Assembly: GCA_016872635.1 (NCBI GenBank)
Contig: VGZN01000004.1
Coordinates: 1 to 34,749, forward strand
From: Planctomycetota bacterium
GTDB lineage: Bacteria; Planctomycetota; Planctomycetia; Pirellulales; Pirellulaceae
Direction of reading: 5' to 3'
DNA length: 34,749 nt
Notes under the pieces: generated by a model
What the model was told of the DNA's origin: nothing
What the model saw: the letters and a program-made list of their open reading frames with translations, nothing else
The model's database searches: none
Part shown: positions 9,509 to 19,566 of the stretch, one piece after another
Position numbering within the stretch: position 1 is the first letter of the stretch
Layout: each line of letters starts with the position of its first letter
Position numbers and translations under genes: made by a program

Positions 9509-11407
9509 TTACTTGGTCGAGACCGCATTCGAGCGATGCGACGATTTGGTCATTTCACAGATCTTTTCGAATAGCTCTGTCACCGTAAACGGCTTACCCT
9601 TGACCTTGTTGTAACCGACCGCATCGACGAGGTATCTGCTGCGGATCAACATCCTCAGTTGGCCCATGTTGAGTTCCGGAATCAGGACCTTCTCGTATCG
9701 CGAGATGATTTCCCCGAGGTTGCTGGGGAAGGGGTTCAGATAACGAATGTGGGCTAGAGCCACACTTCGTCCGGCTTCTTGGGCTTTTTGAACCGCGGTT
9801 AAACAGGCTCCGTACGTTCCACCCCAGGAGAGAACGAGGAGTTCGCCACTCTGAGGACCGACGACCTGTTGCGGGGGCAAAAGCTTGGCCGCGTTGGCGA
9901 CCTTTTGAGCCCGGATGTTGACCATCTTTTGATGGTTTTCGGGATCATAACTGATGTTGCCGGTGCCATCTTCTTTCTCGATTCCTCCGACGCGGTGCAT
10001 GAGGCCCGGGGTACCAGGAATAGCCCATGGCCTCGCGAGCAACTCATTGCGTAGGTACGGCTTGAATGGTCCGTTTGGATTGTTATTTCCTTGCGGATGC
10101 TCGATCTTGATCGGGGACAATTTGGAAACATCGGGGATCAACCACGGCTCGGCGCCGTTGGCGATGTAACCGTCGGAGAGCACGACCACTGGTAACATCA
10201 ATTGTGTCGCCAGCATCCAAGCTTCTTGGACGATTTCAAAGCAGTCTCCGGGGCTTCGGGCCGCGAGAACCGGCAAGGGGGCTTCGCCGTTACGCCCAAA
10301 CATCACCTGAAGCAAGTCGGCTTGTTCCGTTTTCGTGGGGAGTCCCGTGCTAGGACCGCCGCGCTGAACATCGATGACCAAAAGGGGCAACTCCAGCATG
10401 ATCGCCAGTCCCATCGCTTCGGTCTTGAGGGCGATCCCTGGTCCGCTGGAGGTGGTAACCCCCATCTGTCCACCGTAGGCTGCTCCGATCGCAGAGCAGA
10501 CCGCAGCGATCTCATCTTCCGCTTGGAAGGTGCAAACACCGAAGTTCTTGTACCGTGCCAGTTCGTGAAGGATGTCGCTGGCAGGTGTAATAGGGTATGA
10601 AGCGTAGAAAACCTCTTTGCCGCTTCGCTGGGCGGCAGCAAGCAGTCCCCACGCGAGGGCTTGGTTACCCATGATGTTTCGGTAAGTACCAGGGGTCAGT
10701 TTTGCTGCTTCGACGTTGTACGAGTGTCCGAGCGCCTCGATGGTCTCGCCAAAAGCCCAACCCGATCGCAACGCCTTTTCATTTGCATCTGCGATGACCG
10801 ATTTGCCAGCCCCGAATTTGCCATGGATGAATCGCAATGTCGCATCCATGTTTCGGCCGTAAAGCCAATAGACCAACCCCATCGCGAAAAAATTCTTGCA
10901 ACGATCGGCATCTTTGGAGCCGAGGCCAAACTCAGCGACCGCTTCTTTGGTGAGGCGAGTCATCGGAACCTTGATCAAGCGATAGTTTTCCATCGCGGGA
11001 TCTTCAAGCGGGCTCGTGCTAAGCTTGGCAAGCTTGAGGTCCTTGTCCTCAAAACTGTCTTCGTTGACGATCAGCAATCCTCCCTTGGGGAGATCCGCCA
11101 AATTCGTCACCAAAGCAGCGGGGTTCATCGCGACCAACGCGTCGAGCGTATCGCCCGGTGTATGGACTTCGTGTGAAGCAAATTGAACTTGGAATCCCGA
11201 AACCCCAGCGCGGGTGCCTCGCGGCGCACGAATCTCTGCTGGAAAGTCAGGGAAGGTCGCGACGTCATTTCCAAGAAGTGCCGATGTGTTCGTCAATTGC
11301 TGACCGAGCAACTGCATACCATCACCCGAGTCACCCACCAATCGCACGGTGATTCCACTGACAAACTTGACAGGTTTCTCGGTCGACGAGAGAGATTCGG
11401 TAGACAT
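9509..11407 (-). CDS. korA: 2-oxoacid:ferredoxin oxidoreductase alpha (fused gamma-alpha) subunit
   Basis: 'VRLVGDSGDGMQLLGQQLT', 'YASYPITPASDILHELARYKNFGVCTFQAEDEIAAVCSAIGAAYGGQMGVTTSSGPGIALKTEA'; adjacent to korB. Confidence 0.93.
   Translation of the reverse strand: MSTESLSSTEKPVKFVSGITVRLVGDSGDGMQLLGQQLTNTSALLGNDVATFPDFPAEIRAPRGTRAGVSGFQVQFASHEVHTPGDTLDALVAMNPAALVTNLADLPKGGLLIVNEDSFEDKDLKLAKLSTSPLEDPAMENYRLIKVPMTRLTKEAVAEFGLGSKDADRCKNFFAMGLVYWLYGRNMDATLRFIHGKFGAGKSVIADANEKALRSGWAFGETIEALGHSYNVEAAKLTPGTYRNIMGNQALAWGLLAAAQRSGKEVFYASYPITPASDILHELARYKNFGVCTFQAEDEIAAVCSAIGAAYGGQMGVTTSSGPGIALKTEAMGLAIMLELPLLVIDVQRGGPSTGLPTKTEQADLLQVMFGRNGEAPLPVLAARSPGDCFEIVQEAWMLATQLMLPVVVLSDGYIANGAEPWLIPDVSKLSPIKIEHPQGNNNPNGPFKPYLRNELLARPWAIPGTPGLMHRVGGIEKEDGTGNISYDPENHQKMVNIRAQKVANAAKLLPPQQVVGPQSGELLVLSWGGTYGACLTAVQKAQEAGRSVALAHIRYLNPFPSNLGEIISRYEKVLIPELNMGQLRMLIRSRYLVDAVGYNKVKGKPFTVTELFEKICEMTKSSHRSNAVSTK
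9726..9733 (+). repeat. single GGGAAGGG
   Basis: direct reading; inside korA codons for NPFPSN, may be codon-driven. Confidence 0.6.
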
Positions 11408-11831
11408 TATTTCCGTAGGATCAATTTCGATAGGATCGAGGTAGGATCAAAAAAACGAGCGACTCGAGATCTCCGCTGTGCCATCGGCCAAGCTCGCATG
11501 GATATTGCTTGCATTGTCCAGCCATGAACTTGGATTGCCGGGCATTCTGGAGAGAACTCCGCTCCCCTGAGACGAGGGACTCGCGTTGGGGGTATTTGAC
11601 GGTTGTATCGATTCTCGGAGCTCGGTTGGAAGCCCTATTTTGGCAAATCACTCCTAGGTTGAGTATGTCAAAATCGCCGAAAACCCCCACTTTCCCAACG
11701 CTTTTCTTCCTAGGAATCACGAATTACGGGCACCTAACCGTAGGAAGCCTACGCGACTAATTCCCACGGCTCACCCCCATTGCTCAAGCGGTCCACTCGA
11801 CGTGTGTGGGCTTTATTCGATGTGGGAGGCT

Positions 11832-14063
11832 TTATTCGACTTCAGACGTAACAGTATCGAGCACTCGGAGCTCAAAGTGCTCCAGCAATTTTCCCAAAGG
11901 TAAGATCAACGCGCGATAGAGATTCCACGAAGCGAACGCCCAGGGAATTGCCAAGAAGAGTGCCACTGGGACGGACGCCATCGCTGGAACGAACCGACTG
12001 ATCACAAACTCGATCCCGAGCGGGGCGAGGCTCAAGCAAAACATCATAGGTATCAAGGTTGAGAGGAGCAACGTTGATACAACCGCCTTCCAATTGAACC
12101 GCTTGGGCTGAATCCCGCCAGCTGGTAATCCAAACGGGGCTAGGATCGACTGGAGGTTTGTTACCAGAAAGCAAACGGGGATGAAGGTGATAATCGCTAG
12201 CGGGGAGTAGAGAAGTTTATCCAACGGGATGCGCCAATAGATACCAATCCCTATGCATGTCAGTCCGGCGATCGCGAATACAGGGATGCCATACGCGACG
12301 TTACGCCCGTTCAAGATCTGATGCCTGGGAATCGGTGAGAGGACCCACGCTCGGAAGCCCGAGCGATCGAATCCAAACAAGTTTCCTAAGAAGCCCGAAG
12401 ATGTGTAAAGGCAGAATCCCGCAATTCCCAATACGAGAAATGTATCCAAAAACGGATTGGCCGATGATCTCCAGTAACTCATGAAGAACAACAGAATGAT
12501 CGGCTGGATGAAGGGACCCATCAATTGCAGTTTCATCTCAGGAGCTCGCCAAATCGAAATCCAGGTTTGCGCCACAATTGCGGACGATGTTTCATCCAAC
12601 ATTGGGAACGATCGTTCCATCCACGTGCTGCTCCCCTTGGTCCCTTCCTGCAATCCTGCAGTGGAAATTGCTTGGTTAGTCGCCGTAGGGGATGTCGATT
12701 CCGCTTTTGGTTGGGAGAGTCCGGGAGCCGAACCGAATCCATGCTGGTAGTACCGCAATGTGGTGGCATAGTTGCGTCGTAGCGATACCGCTGATATCGC
12801 CAGCATCCCAGGAACCAAGAAAAGCGTTTTCCAAGGTGATTTTGGAATCGACTCGGCACATGCGGCAAACCAAAAAGGAGGCAGGGTGATATCAAGCCAA
12901 CTCAAGGCCTGATCCAGCACACCCGTGAACTCAGTAAACGACTCCGCGCGAAATGGCGCGGCTGATTCTTGCAATGAAGTATCCGTTTCGGGTGGTGTGT
13001 CGACTGGCAACGCTTTCGATGAGGAGGATGCAGTCGGTACCTCAGCCATGGAATCGGTAGCCATGGAATTTGCAGGGATCGGCGCTTCGGGGCTGGCCTC
13101 AGGGGTGTCTAGTTCTATGGGTGTGTCCGTAACGATGCTGTTGTCCGTAGTGCTTTCTTCGATCTTGCTGTCATGGAGATTCCCTTCGATCGATGGTATG
13201 GGAGCAATTGAGGGCAACGTACTATCTGGCAGTACTGTTGGTGGCGGAGGCAGAACACCGTGGGGGTTGGGCTTTGTGATGCGAGCAACGTACGAGGTGA
13301 GTTGACTGATGGAAATAGCAACGCCTGCCATCGTGATGCCAACGATAAATGGCAAGAAGAGCATTACCATTCGCCTACGTTTTGGATTGGCAACCCACGC
13401 TGAAAGGATACTTCGAAGGTGCGATGTCAGCGCCGTGATCATCACTAAATATGCCAGTAATGGGATAGCGATCAGCAGCACCGAGGGGCCGTGCGAGATC
13501 GATCCCCCGAGGATCAAGCCGATGCAGATGCACGTGAAGTAGATAAAGGGCAAGTTTCCAAGAGAGAGGATATGATTGAGGGAAAAGACATGGCTGGGGG
13601 AAATTGGCAAATGCATGATCCGGTCCATGCTGACTCCATCGCTCCGGGTCAGTTCGGTCGAGATTTCGATGATCCAAAACAAAAGAAAGACGAATACGAG
13701 ACCGTTCCAAACGTAGCTCGTGTAGTTCATCGAACTCGCGTTCCGATAGAGAAAGAATCCCCCGATGGAACCGATGAGAACAGCGAAGAGAGTCCCCATA
13801 CTGATCGCCGAATAGAACACAAAAACGACGACCTTGCCCAGGATCGATTCCCGCGACCAGCGATTCGCTACGACTCGCGATTGAAGGAAAACAATGGCGC
13901 TGAAATGCTGAATGCAAGTGCGGATCCAACCGGATAACGAATCATTCTCGGCGTTGCTTCCCGTTCGCGAAGCATGTTCTCTCGAGGGCAGGGTAGGGGA
14001 GGGGGGTGCCGTCGCAGACAGGGCAGGGCGGGGCAGGGGGGTGCCGGCGGTCTCAGGAGTCAT
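11832..14063 (-). CDS. ABC transporter permease-like multi-pass membrane protein
   Basis: 743 aa, many TM segments; overlaps the downstream ATP-binding gene; about 110-residue Pro/Thr/Ser/Glu-rich insertion between TM blocks. Confidence 0.75.
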   Translation of the reverse strand: MTPETAGTPLPRPALSATAPPSPTLPSREHASRTGSNAENDSLSGWIRTCIQHFSAIVFLQSRVVANRWSRESILGKVVVFVFYSAISMGTLFAVLIGSIGGFFLYRNASSMNYTSYVWNGLVFVFLLFWIIEISTELTRSDGVSMDRIMHLPISPSHVFSLNHILSLGNLPFIYFTCICIGLILGGSISHGPSVLLIAIPLLAYLVMITALTSHLRSILSAWVANPKRRRMVMLFLPFIVGITMAGVAISISQLTSYVARITKPNPHGVLPPPPTVLPDSTLPSIAPIPSIEGNLHDSKIEESTTDNSIVTDTPIELDTPEASPEAPIPANSMATDSMAEVPTASSSSKALPVDTPPETDTSLQESAAPFRAESFTEFTGVLDQALSWLDITLPPFWFAACAESIPKSPWKTLFLVPGMLAISAVSLRRNYATTLRYYQHGFGSAPGLSQPKAESTSPTATNQAISTAGLQEGTKGSSTWMERSFPMLDETSSAIVAQTWISIWRAPEMKLQLMGPFIQPIILLFFMSYWRSSANPFLDTFLVLGIAGFCLYTSSGFLGNLFGFDRSGFRAWVLSPIPRHQILNGRNVAYGIPVFAIAGLTCIGIGIYWRIPLDKLLYSPLAIITFIPVCFLVTNLQSILAPFGLPAGGIQPKRFNWKAVVSTLLLSTLIPMMFCLSLAPLGIEFVISRFVPAMASVPVALFLAIPWAFASWNLYRALILPLGKLLEHFELRVLDTVTSEVE
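13986..14006 (+). repeat. KOPS-like cluster GGGCAGGGTAGGGGAGGGGGG (3 GGGNAGGG)
   Basis: direct reading; N-terminal codons of the permease. Confidence 0.9.
14021..14041 (+). repeat. KOPS-like cluster GGGCAGGGCGGGGCAGGGGGG (2 GGGNAGGG)
   Basis: direct reading; N-terminal codons of the permease. Confidence 0.9.
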
Positions 14064-14929
14064 GGCGAGGCATCCCCTTCCTGGGTCTTCTCGGCCTCAA
14101 GGGTGGATGGCACTGACCCACCGTGATCTACAGGGACGACTGATGGGCCGATGCTTGCTGAAGTCTCCGTAGAATCCAGCCAGTCCAATGTCGCCGTTGA
14201 TCCACTTTCGCTGCCAGCAACTTCGATGAATTTCTTTTCGAGTGAACCCGATTCCAGGATTTCCTGCATCGAGTTTTGGAGGACCAATTTGCCTCCAACA
14301 ATTACGCCGACATGAGTACACAGTCGCTGAACGATTTCAAGGACGTGGGAGGTGAGAAAGACGGTTGCACCACGATGCGTGAACTGCAGCAATAGGTCTC
14401 GAATGACCAAGGAAGCGACAGCATCTACTCCCTCGAACGGCTCATCGAGAAAAAGAAGCTTCGGATTGGAAAGCAGAGCTGCGGCAAGCGATAGTTTTTT
14501 TCGCATCCCGTGCGAGTAATCGATCGTCAATTTTTTTGTTTCGCGATCGAGGCTCAGCAAGGTCAGGAGTTCGGAGGATCGTTTGCGAATTTCGTCGCGT
14601 CCGAGGCCGTGAATGCGCCCGATGAACGTCAAATAATCGGTGGCTGTCAAATTATCGAAGAGCGCTAAGTTTTCGGGGATCACGCCGATTTGCCGCTTTG
14701 CCTCCAAAGACTGTTTCGAGTCGAGCATGTCACATCCGAGGACACGGATCGAGCCACTAGTGGGAGCTAATAATCCCGTCAGCATTTTAATCGTGGTCGA
14801 TTTACCCGCGCCGTTAGGGCCTAGGAAGCCATAGAACGTGCCGGGTTCTACCGTTAAGTGGAGGGTGTCTACCGCAAGCCGGCCATGGAAGGCTCGGCAA
14901 AGTGCATCGGTGGAAATAACGGAGTTCAT
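14060..14929 (-). CDS. ABC transporter ATP-binding protein
   Basis: Walker A 'GFLGPNGAGKSTTIKML', 'DYSHGMRKKLSLAAALLSNPKLLFLDEPFEGVD'. Confidence 0.95.
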   Translation of the reverse strand: MNSVISTDALCRAFHGRLAVDTLHLTVEPGTFYGFLGPNGAGKSTTIKMLTGLLAPTSGSIRVLGCDMLDSKQSLEAKRQIGVIPENLALFDNLTATDYLTFIGRIHGLGRDEIRKRSSELLTLLSLDRETKKLTIDYSHGMRKKLSLAAALLSNPKLLFLDEPFEGVDAVASLVIRDLLLQFTHRGATVFLTSHVLEIVQRLCTHVGVIVGGKLVLQNSMQEILESGSLEKKFIEVAGSESGSTATLDWLDSTETSASIGPSVVPVDHGGSVPSTLEAEKTQEGDASP

Positions 14930-15151
14930 AGGTCAGAGTGCTTTGTTGGATGGCTCGAGTTGCCTACAAAATCTTCGAGTTTGGAAAAATCATACTCCTA
15001 GAATGGGACTCTGGGCTCCGTCGTCCTGCAATTTGCTCGCTGTGGCAACTCGACTTTCGACAAACTCCATTCGATTTGCCGCTACAATTCTTGGGAGAAC
15101 CTGATGTGAAGGTTTGATTTTTCAGTCGAAATTGAATGATGGGGCCGACCA

Positions 15152-18100
15152 TTGGCGAGGCGAAAGAAATCTCCAGCTTCCTACTCGCTAGACGCTTTGC
15201 GCGCCTTGCTGGAGCAGAACTTTTCGCTCCCGACATTTCGATCGGCTCACGGTGGGAGAGCATTCGGTGTAAGCGGAACAACCAATCGGGCTTCGGGCAA
15301 CCTCTCGGACCATGCTACCAACGGCGAATCTTCCGACGGCGAAGTTGCGTATACGGACAGCGATAGAAGCACGAAAGAATTGGTGCTCGCACGATCTGCA
15401 CACACTCGTGCGGAACAGTGGCAACCACGATTCCAGAAGATGATCGATCGCTTGCCATCGAATGTTTCCAAGGCTGGTAAGCCTCACGAAGACAGCATCG
15501 AGATTCTTGCGATTCATGCCTCCACGGTATTCGAAGCGGTGTACCGTACTCACTCCGAGGAGTGTCTAGCCGAGGAGTATCTGGTCTTTGTTTCGACCGA
15601 TTGGAATTTGGGTTGTGGTTGCTCATGCTCGATCAGTGCTGGACGAGGAAACTGTTTGCACACCGTCGCTTTGCTCCGTCGCGTGCATGAAGACCTAGCT
15701 TCGCCAGGGTCGCAGATCGCTCAAGCGGTTTCTCAAGGGAGGTTTTCGGATCAAGGTTTCCAAATGGTGGATTACATCCCCGATTCTGGCCTAGCACAAT
15801 TGGGCAGTCTGGATCGCTTGATCGCTTTACCCAAGTGGACGGAACACGCTGAATCGATTCGAGTCGACCGTATTCCTCACCGACGCACTCGGGTGGTGTG
15901 GCATATCGAGAGGCACTGGGGTATCGGTATTACGCCCTACATTCAAGTCGCTAACAAAAAGGGGAACGGTTGGAACCGCTCTAAAGAGATCGAGATCGCA
16001 GAACTTTGGAGCAGTGGAATTGAGTTGACCGAATCGGATAAACGCGTTCGAAAATGGATGGAGCATGAACTGGCAGGAAAGGATTTGCCGGTGATCGACA
16101 TCCTAGAAGCGCTCGTCGGACAACCTAATGTCTTTTTGAGCCATCAACACGAAGAGGTCGACGTCTCCAGAAGCGATGGCCGCATTGTTTTGCACGAGAT
16201 TCCGAAGGCTCGCAAGTTGCGACTTTGCTTTCGCGAGGAAACGCAATGGCCTGCGACCAATGTCTGTTTCCTCAACGACGGGATCGTAATGGTCTCTGAG
16301 ATCGCGCGAAAAATCGCGGTGGCACGATTCGATGCCAAGCAAACAGAGATGCTCTATGATCTACGACGGATTGCTGATATTCCGGCCAAGCATCGCGATG
16401 TGATTTTCCAAAAGATGGAGGCACTGCAAACATTTCTCAATGTTGAGTTGCCGTCGCGGGAAGAGCTTGCAATCGCGGAATTGGTTGCCCACCCGGTGAT
16501 GCTCCTCAAAAGCTTTCGAAATGGAGTCTTGGAGTATGGGTTGCGGGTCCGCGATGGCAAAGGCCGCCTGCATCGACCAGGCCAAGGCGTATTATTTCAG
16601 ATCGATCGAAGCGGGGATGCGCCGACGCAGTGGGTTCGCTCTGCTGCCAAAGAGATCCAGCTTTGCCAACACTGGCGAGATCGACTCGGAATCGAGGTCG
16701 CGAACTGGGATGGAGCCATCGAGGATTTTTTTGAAGCGATGACTCTGGTCAATTCGTTGCAGACGCCTACGAATTGTGCTGAGCCAAGTGAGGGAGAAGC
16801 TGCGCACAACCACATCGAGGTATTGTGGGATCCAAGAAGTGAATCGAAACCGCAACTGGCAGGAACGATCGGCATCGCAAACTTGAGAGTTTCCATCGAA
16901 CGGAAACGGGATTGGTTCCAATTGGCCGGTGAGTGTCTGTTGGGAGAGTCATCGATAGGGTTGCAGCAATTGCTGGATGCGATCGATGATAGCGAGTCTG
17001 TCCGGGTTGGTGCTGCAGCGGGGCAGGGCAGGGGGGGGAGCGATGGAAGCGAGTTTGTTCGTGTTGGGGATCTAGGTTGGGCGAAAATATCCACCGAGTT
17101 GCGGCGGAATTTGAAGCAGTTGCGAGAGTCGGTTCATAGCGAACGCAAGGCTTTGAAATTCGACCATTCCGCGGCGATCGAGATGCGAGCGCTGCAGCAA
17201 CGGCTTCCGATTCAAACCCACAAGTCGTGGGAAGAGTGCTTAGACCGAGTCGCTAGTGCTCAGGCCATGGAGCCAACGTTGCCCGGTGGGTTTGCAGCAT
17301 CGCTTCGCGACTACCAGTTCGAAGGTTATCGCTGGATGCGACGGTTGTGCGAATGGGGTGTGGGAGGTGTATTGGCCGATGACATGGGGCTCGGAAAAAC
17401 CGTGCAAACGCTCGGCGTTTTGCTCGACAGGGCAGGGGAGGGGCCATCGCTCGTCATCGCACCGACATCGGTCGGTTTTAATTGGATGCGGGAGACCGAA
17501 CGGTTTGCACCTGGGATCCAAGCTTTCCTCTATCGCGAAACCGATCGAGACGACTTTCTTCGTGGGCTGGGGCCTAACCAATTGGTGGTTGCAAGTTACG
17601 GATTGGCGTTGCGGGATATCGAGAAGCTCAAGCAAGTCGATTGGAATATTCTCGTTCTCGACGAAGCGCAAGCGATCAAGAACGGAAGGAGCAAAACCTC
17701 GAAAGCGATTGCCGATCTTGGGTCCAAATGGAAAGTTGCTCTGACGGGGACTCCGGTTGAAAACCACCTCGGTGAACTGTGGAGTTTGTTCCATACCGTT
17801 GCGCCAGGTGTTTTCGGCTCATGGGATCAGTTTCGGATTCGTTTTGCGAGTCCTATCGAACGAGATAACGATCCTGAGCGGCGAGATGCCCTTCGGAAAC
17901 GCTTGATGCCGTTTGTATTACGGAGGACGAAAAAAGAAGTGCTTCGCGATTTACCATTGCGTACGGATATGAATCTGATGGTCGAGTTGAGTCCTGCAGA
18001 ACGCAAGCGATACGATGCGGTTCGTGCGACTGCGATCATCGAAGCCGAGACCATCGCCAAATCCTCAGAGGATCAGGAGCAACGCTTCCGAATTTTGGCG

Positions 18101-18685
18101 ATACTGACCCGATTGCGTCAGTTGGCATGCCATCCTCGATTGGTGGATGAAACCTGGAGTGAGTCCTCGGCAAAATTGGATCAACTCAAAGAGACGCTAC
18201 TGCAACTCCGAGAGGAGGGTCATCGCGTTTTGGTTTTCAGCCAATTTGTCCAGCACTTGCAATTGATTCGAGCCATGCTCGATCAGGAGGGGATCACCTA
18301 CCAGTACCTCGATGGCTCAACCCCTGCGAAAGCAAGGCAGAGCGAAGTGGATCGTTTCCAGAACGGAGATGCCGATGTGTTTTTGATTTCGCTCAAGGCA
18401 GGAGGGACCGGATTGAACTTGACCGCAGCCGACTATGTCATTCACATGGATCCATGGTGGAATCCGGCCGTGGAGGATCAAGCCACCGATCGTGCGCACC
18501 GCATTGGGCAGACCAAGCCGGTCATGGTCTACCGCATCATCGCGCAGAATACGATCGAGGAAGAGATTCTCAAGCTTCATGAAACCAAACGGGATTTGAT
18601 CGCAGGGGTGCTGGATGGAGCCGAAAGTGCGGCCAAACTAACCACAGCGGACTTGATCGCGATCATCCGAGGTGAGCATTCTTAG
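15152..18685 (+). CDS. SNF2/SWI2-family DEAD/DEAH helicase with N-terminal SWIM-type zinc finger
   Basis: 'CGCSCSISAGRGNCLHTVALL' (CxCxnCxH), 'LADDMGLGKTVQTL', 'LDEAQAIKN', 'LTGTPVENHLGELWSLF', 'SLKAGGTGLNLTAADYVIHMDPWWNPAVEDQATDRAHRIGQ'; TTG start in ORF track. Confidence 0.93.
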   Translation: MARRKKSPASYSLDALRALLEQNFSLPTFRSAHGGRAFGVSGTTNRASGNLSDHATNGESSDGEVAYTDSDRSTKELVLARSAHTRAEQWQPRFQKMIDRLPSNVSKAGKPHEDSIEILAIHASTVFEAVYRTHSEECLAEEYLVFVSTDWNLGCGCSCSISAGRGNCLHTVALLRRVHEDLASPGSQIAQAVSQGRFSDQGFQMVDYIPDSGLAQLGSLDRLIALPKWTEHAESIRVDRIPHRRTRVVWHIERHWGIGITPYIQVANKKGNGWNRSKEIEIAELWSSGIELTESDKRVRKWMEHELAGKDLPVIDILEALVGQPNVFLSHQHEEVDVSRSDGRIVLHEIPKARKLRLCFREETQWPATNVCFLNDGIVMVSEIARKIAVARFDAKQTEMLYDLRRIADIPAKHRDVIFQKMEALQTFLNVELPSREELAIAELVAHPVMLLKSFRNGVLEYGLRVRDGKGRLHRPGQGVLFQIDRSGDAPTQWVRSAAKEIQLCQHWRDRLGIEVANWDGAIEDFFEAMTLVNSLQTPTNCAEPSEGEAAHNHIEVLWDPRSESKPQLAGTIGIANLRVSIERKRDWFQLAGECLLGESSIGLQQLLDAIDDSESVRVGAAAGQGRGGSDGSEFVRVGDLGWAKISTELRRNLKQLRESVHSERKALKFDHSAAIEMRALQQRLPIQTHKSWEECLDRVASAQAMEPTLPGGFAASLRDYQFEGYRWMRRLCEWGVGGVLADDMGLGKTVQTLGVLLDRAGEGPSLVIAPTSVGFNWMRETERFAPGIQAFLYRETDRDDFLRGLGPNQLVVASYGLALRDIEKLKQVDWNILVLDEAQAIKNGRSKTSKAIADLGSKWKVALTGTPVENHLGELWSLFHTVAPGVFGSWDQFRIRFASPIERDNDPERRDALRKRLMPFVLRRTKKEVLRDLPLRTDMNLMVELSPAERKRYDAVRATAIIEAETIAKSSEDQEQRFRILAILTRLRQLACHPRLVDETWSESSAKLDQLKETLLQLREEGHRVLVFSQFVQHLQLIRAMLDQEGITYQYLDGSTPAKARQSEVDRFQNGDADVFLISLKAGGTGLNLTAADYVIHMDPWWNPAVEDQATDRAHRIGQTKPVMVYRIIAQNTIEEEILKLHETKRDLIAGVLDGAESAAKLTTADLIAIIRGEHS
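17021..17038 (+). repeat. KOPS-like repeat GGGCAGGGCAGGGGGGGG (2 GGGNAGGG)
   Basis: direct reading; inside the helicase, encodes AGQGRGGS. Confidence 0.9.
17430..17443 (+). repeat. KOPS-like repeat GGGCAGGGGAGGGG (2 GGGNAGGG)
   Basis: direct reading; inside the helicase, encodes RAGEGP. Confidence 0.9.
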
Positions 18686-18794
18686 TGCAGGCGTCTTTAT
18701 CGCAACGCTTTCTATACGGGTAAGGATTCGCGGGCGTTGCGGAAACGGAGCGCGTTGAAGCGCAATGCAGTGATGCGAAGAGCAGGGCACTGCA

Positions 18795-18804
18795 GGGCAG
18801 GGGG
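18795..18804 (+). repeat. KOPS-like GGGCAGGGGG
   Basis: direct reading; between convergent genes. Confidence 0.9.
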
Positions 18805-19530
18805 TTAGCGCACCCAGTTTCCGGATTGCTCGCGGACTATGTTGAACCAGTCGGTTGCTGTGTGAGGAATGTTGTGCTGGTGCTGGTATCCGAAGCGTTG
18901 CATGATCCCCTCGTCGTGGTAGGCGAGAACGCCCAGCAGGATTAAGAGGGCGTAGGTCATGAGGTTAGGAATGCGATTCTCGCCCCAGAATTTGAGGGCG
19001 GTGCCAAAGCTATGCTTGAACACATACCGACCTCTTCGAAATTCGACCGACCAAATCTCGTCGAGCAGGATGTGCGACATGAAGCCGATGAAAACGGCTA
19101 CGGTTTTAAAAAGTCGAAGGTTGATGTTTTCAGAGGAAGAAACCAGAAAGACAAATAGAGCGGCGATGAAAGCAGCCGGCAAGCTGTGCCACATTCCGCG
19201 GTGGACTGTATATCGTCGGAATAATTCTGCGATGCCAAACCGGAGGAAGAAGTAGATCCCGCCGGTGATTAGAAGCATCATTTCGTGCGAAAGCCCAACC
19301 CGTTCAAGTCGGCTGACCATGAGCATAGGGACGAAGGCAGCCGCGAATGCAACGGCTTCGCGAAGCGGAATCCCCGAATCGCTATCGAGATCGGGGAGCA
19401 TTCCGCTGACCGCGCAGAGTCCACCAGCGATCACGCAGCTTTCCCAAGGCATCCCCGATTGGTATCCCCCTAAGCCGAACAGTGTGCCGGCGATGGTGCT
19501 GACCGTAATATGCGTTTTGAAGTCGGCCAT
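18805..19530 (-). CDS. YdjM-like metal-dependent hydrolase/membrane protein
   Basis: 'MADFKTHITVSTIAGTLFGLGGY', 'LPDLDSDSGIPLREA', 'HRGMWHSLPAAFIAALF', 'GFMSHILLDEIWSVEF'. Confidence 0.8.
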   Translation of the reverse strand: MADFKTHITVSTIAGTLFGLGGYQSGMPWESCVIAGGLCAVSGMLPDLDSDSGIPLREAVAFAAAFVPMLMVSRLERVGLSHEMMLLITGGIYFFLRFGIAELFRRYTVHRGMWHSLPAAFIAALFVFLVSSSENINLRLFKTVAVFIGFMSHILLDEIWSVEFRRGRYVFKHSFGTALKFWGENRIPNLMTYALLILLGVLAYHDEGIMQRFGYQHQHNIPHTATDWFNIVREQSGNWVR

Positions 19531-19531
19531 A

Positions 19532-19542
19532 GGGTAGGGGGG
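19532..19542 (+). repeat. KOPS-like GGGTAGGGGGG
   Basis: direct reading; immediately upstream of the 18805-19530 (-) start codon. Confidence 0.85.
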
Positions 19543-19555
19543 CTTCAAGGAATTA

Positions 19556-19566
19556 GGGCAGGGGGG
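19556..19566 (+). repeat. KOPS-like GGGCAGGGGGG, last + strand site left of dif
   Basis: direct reading; intergenic. Confidence 0.9.
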
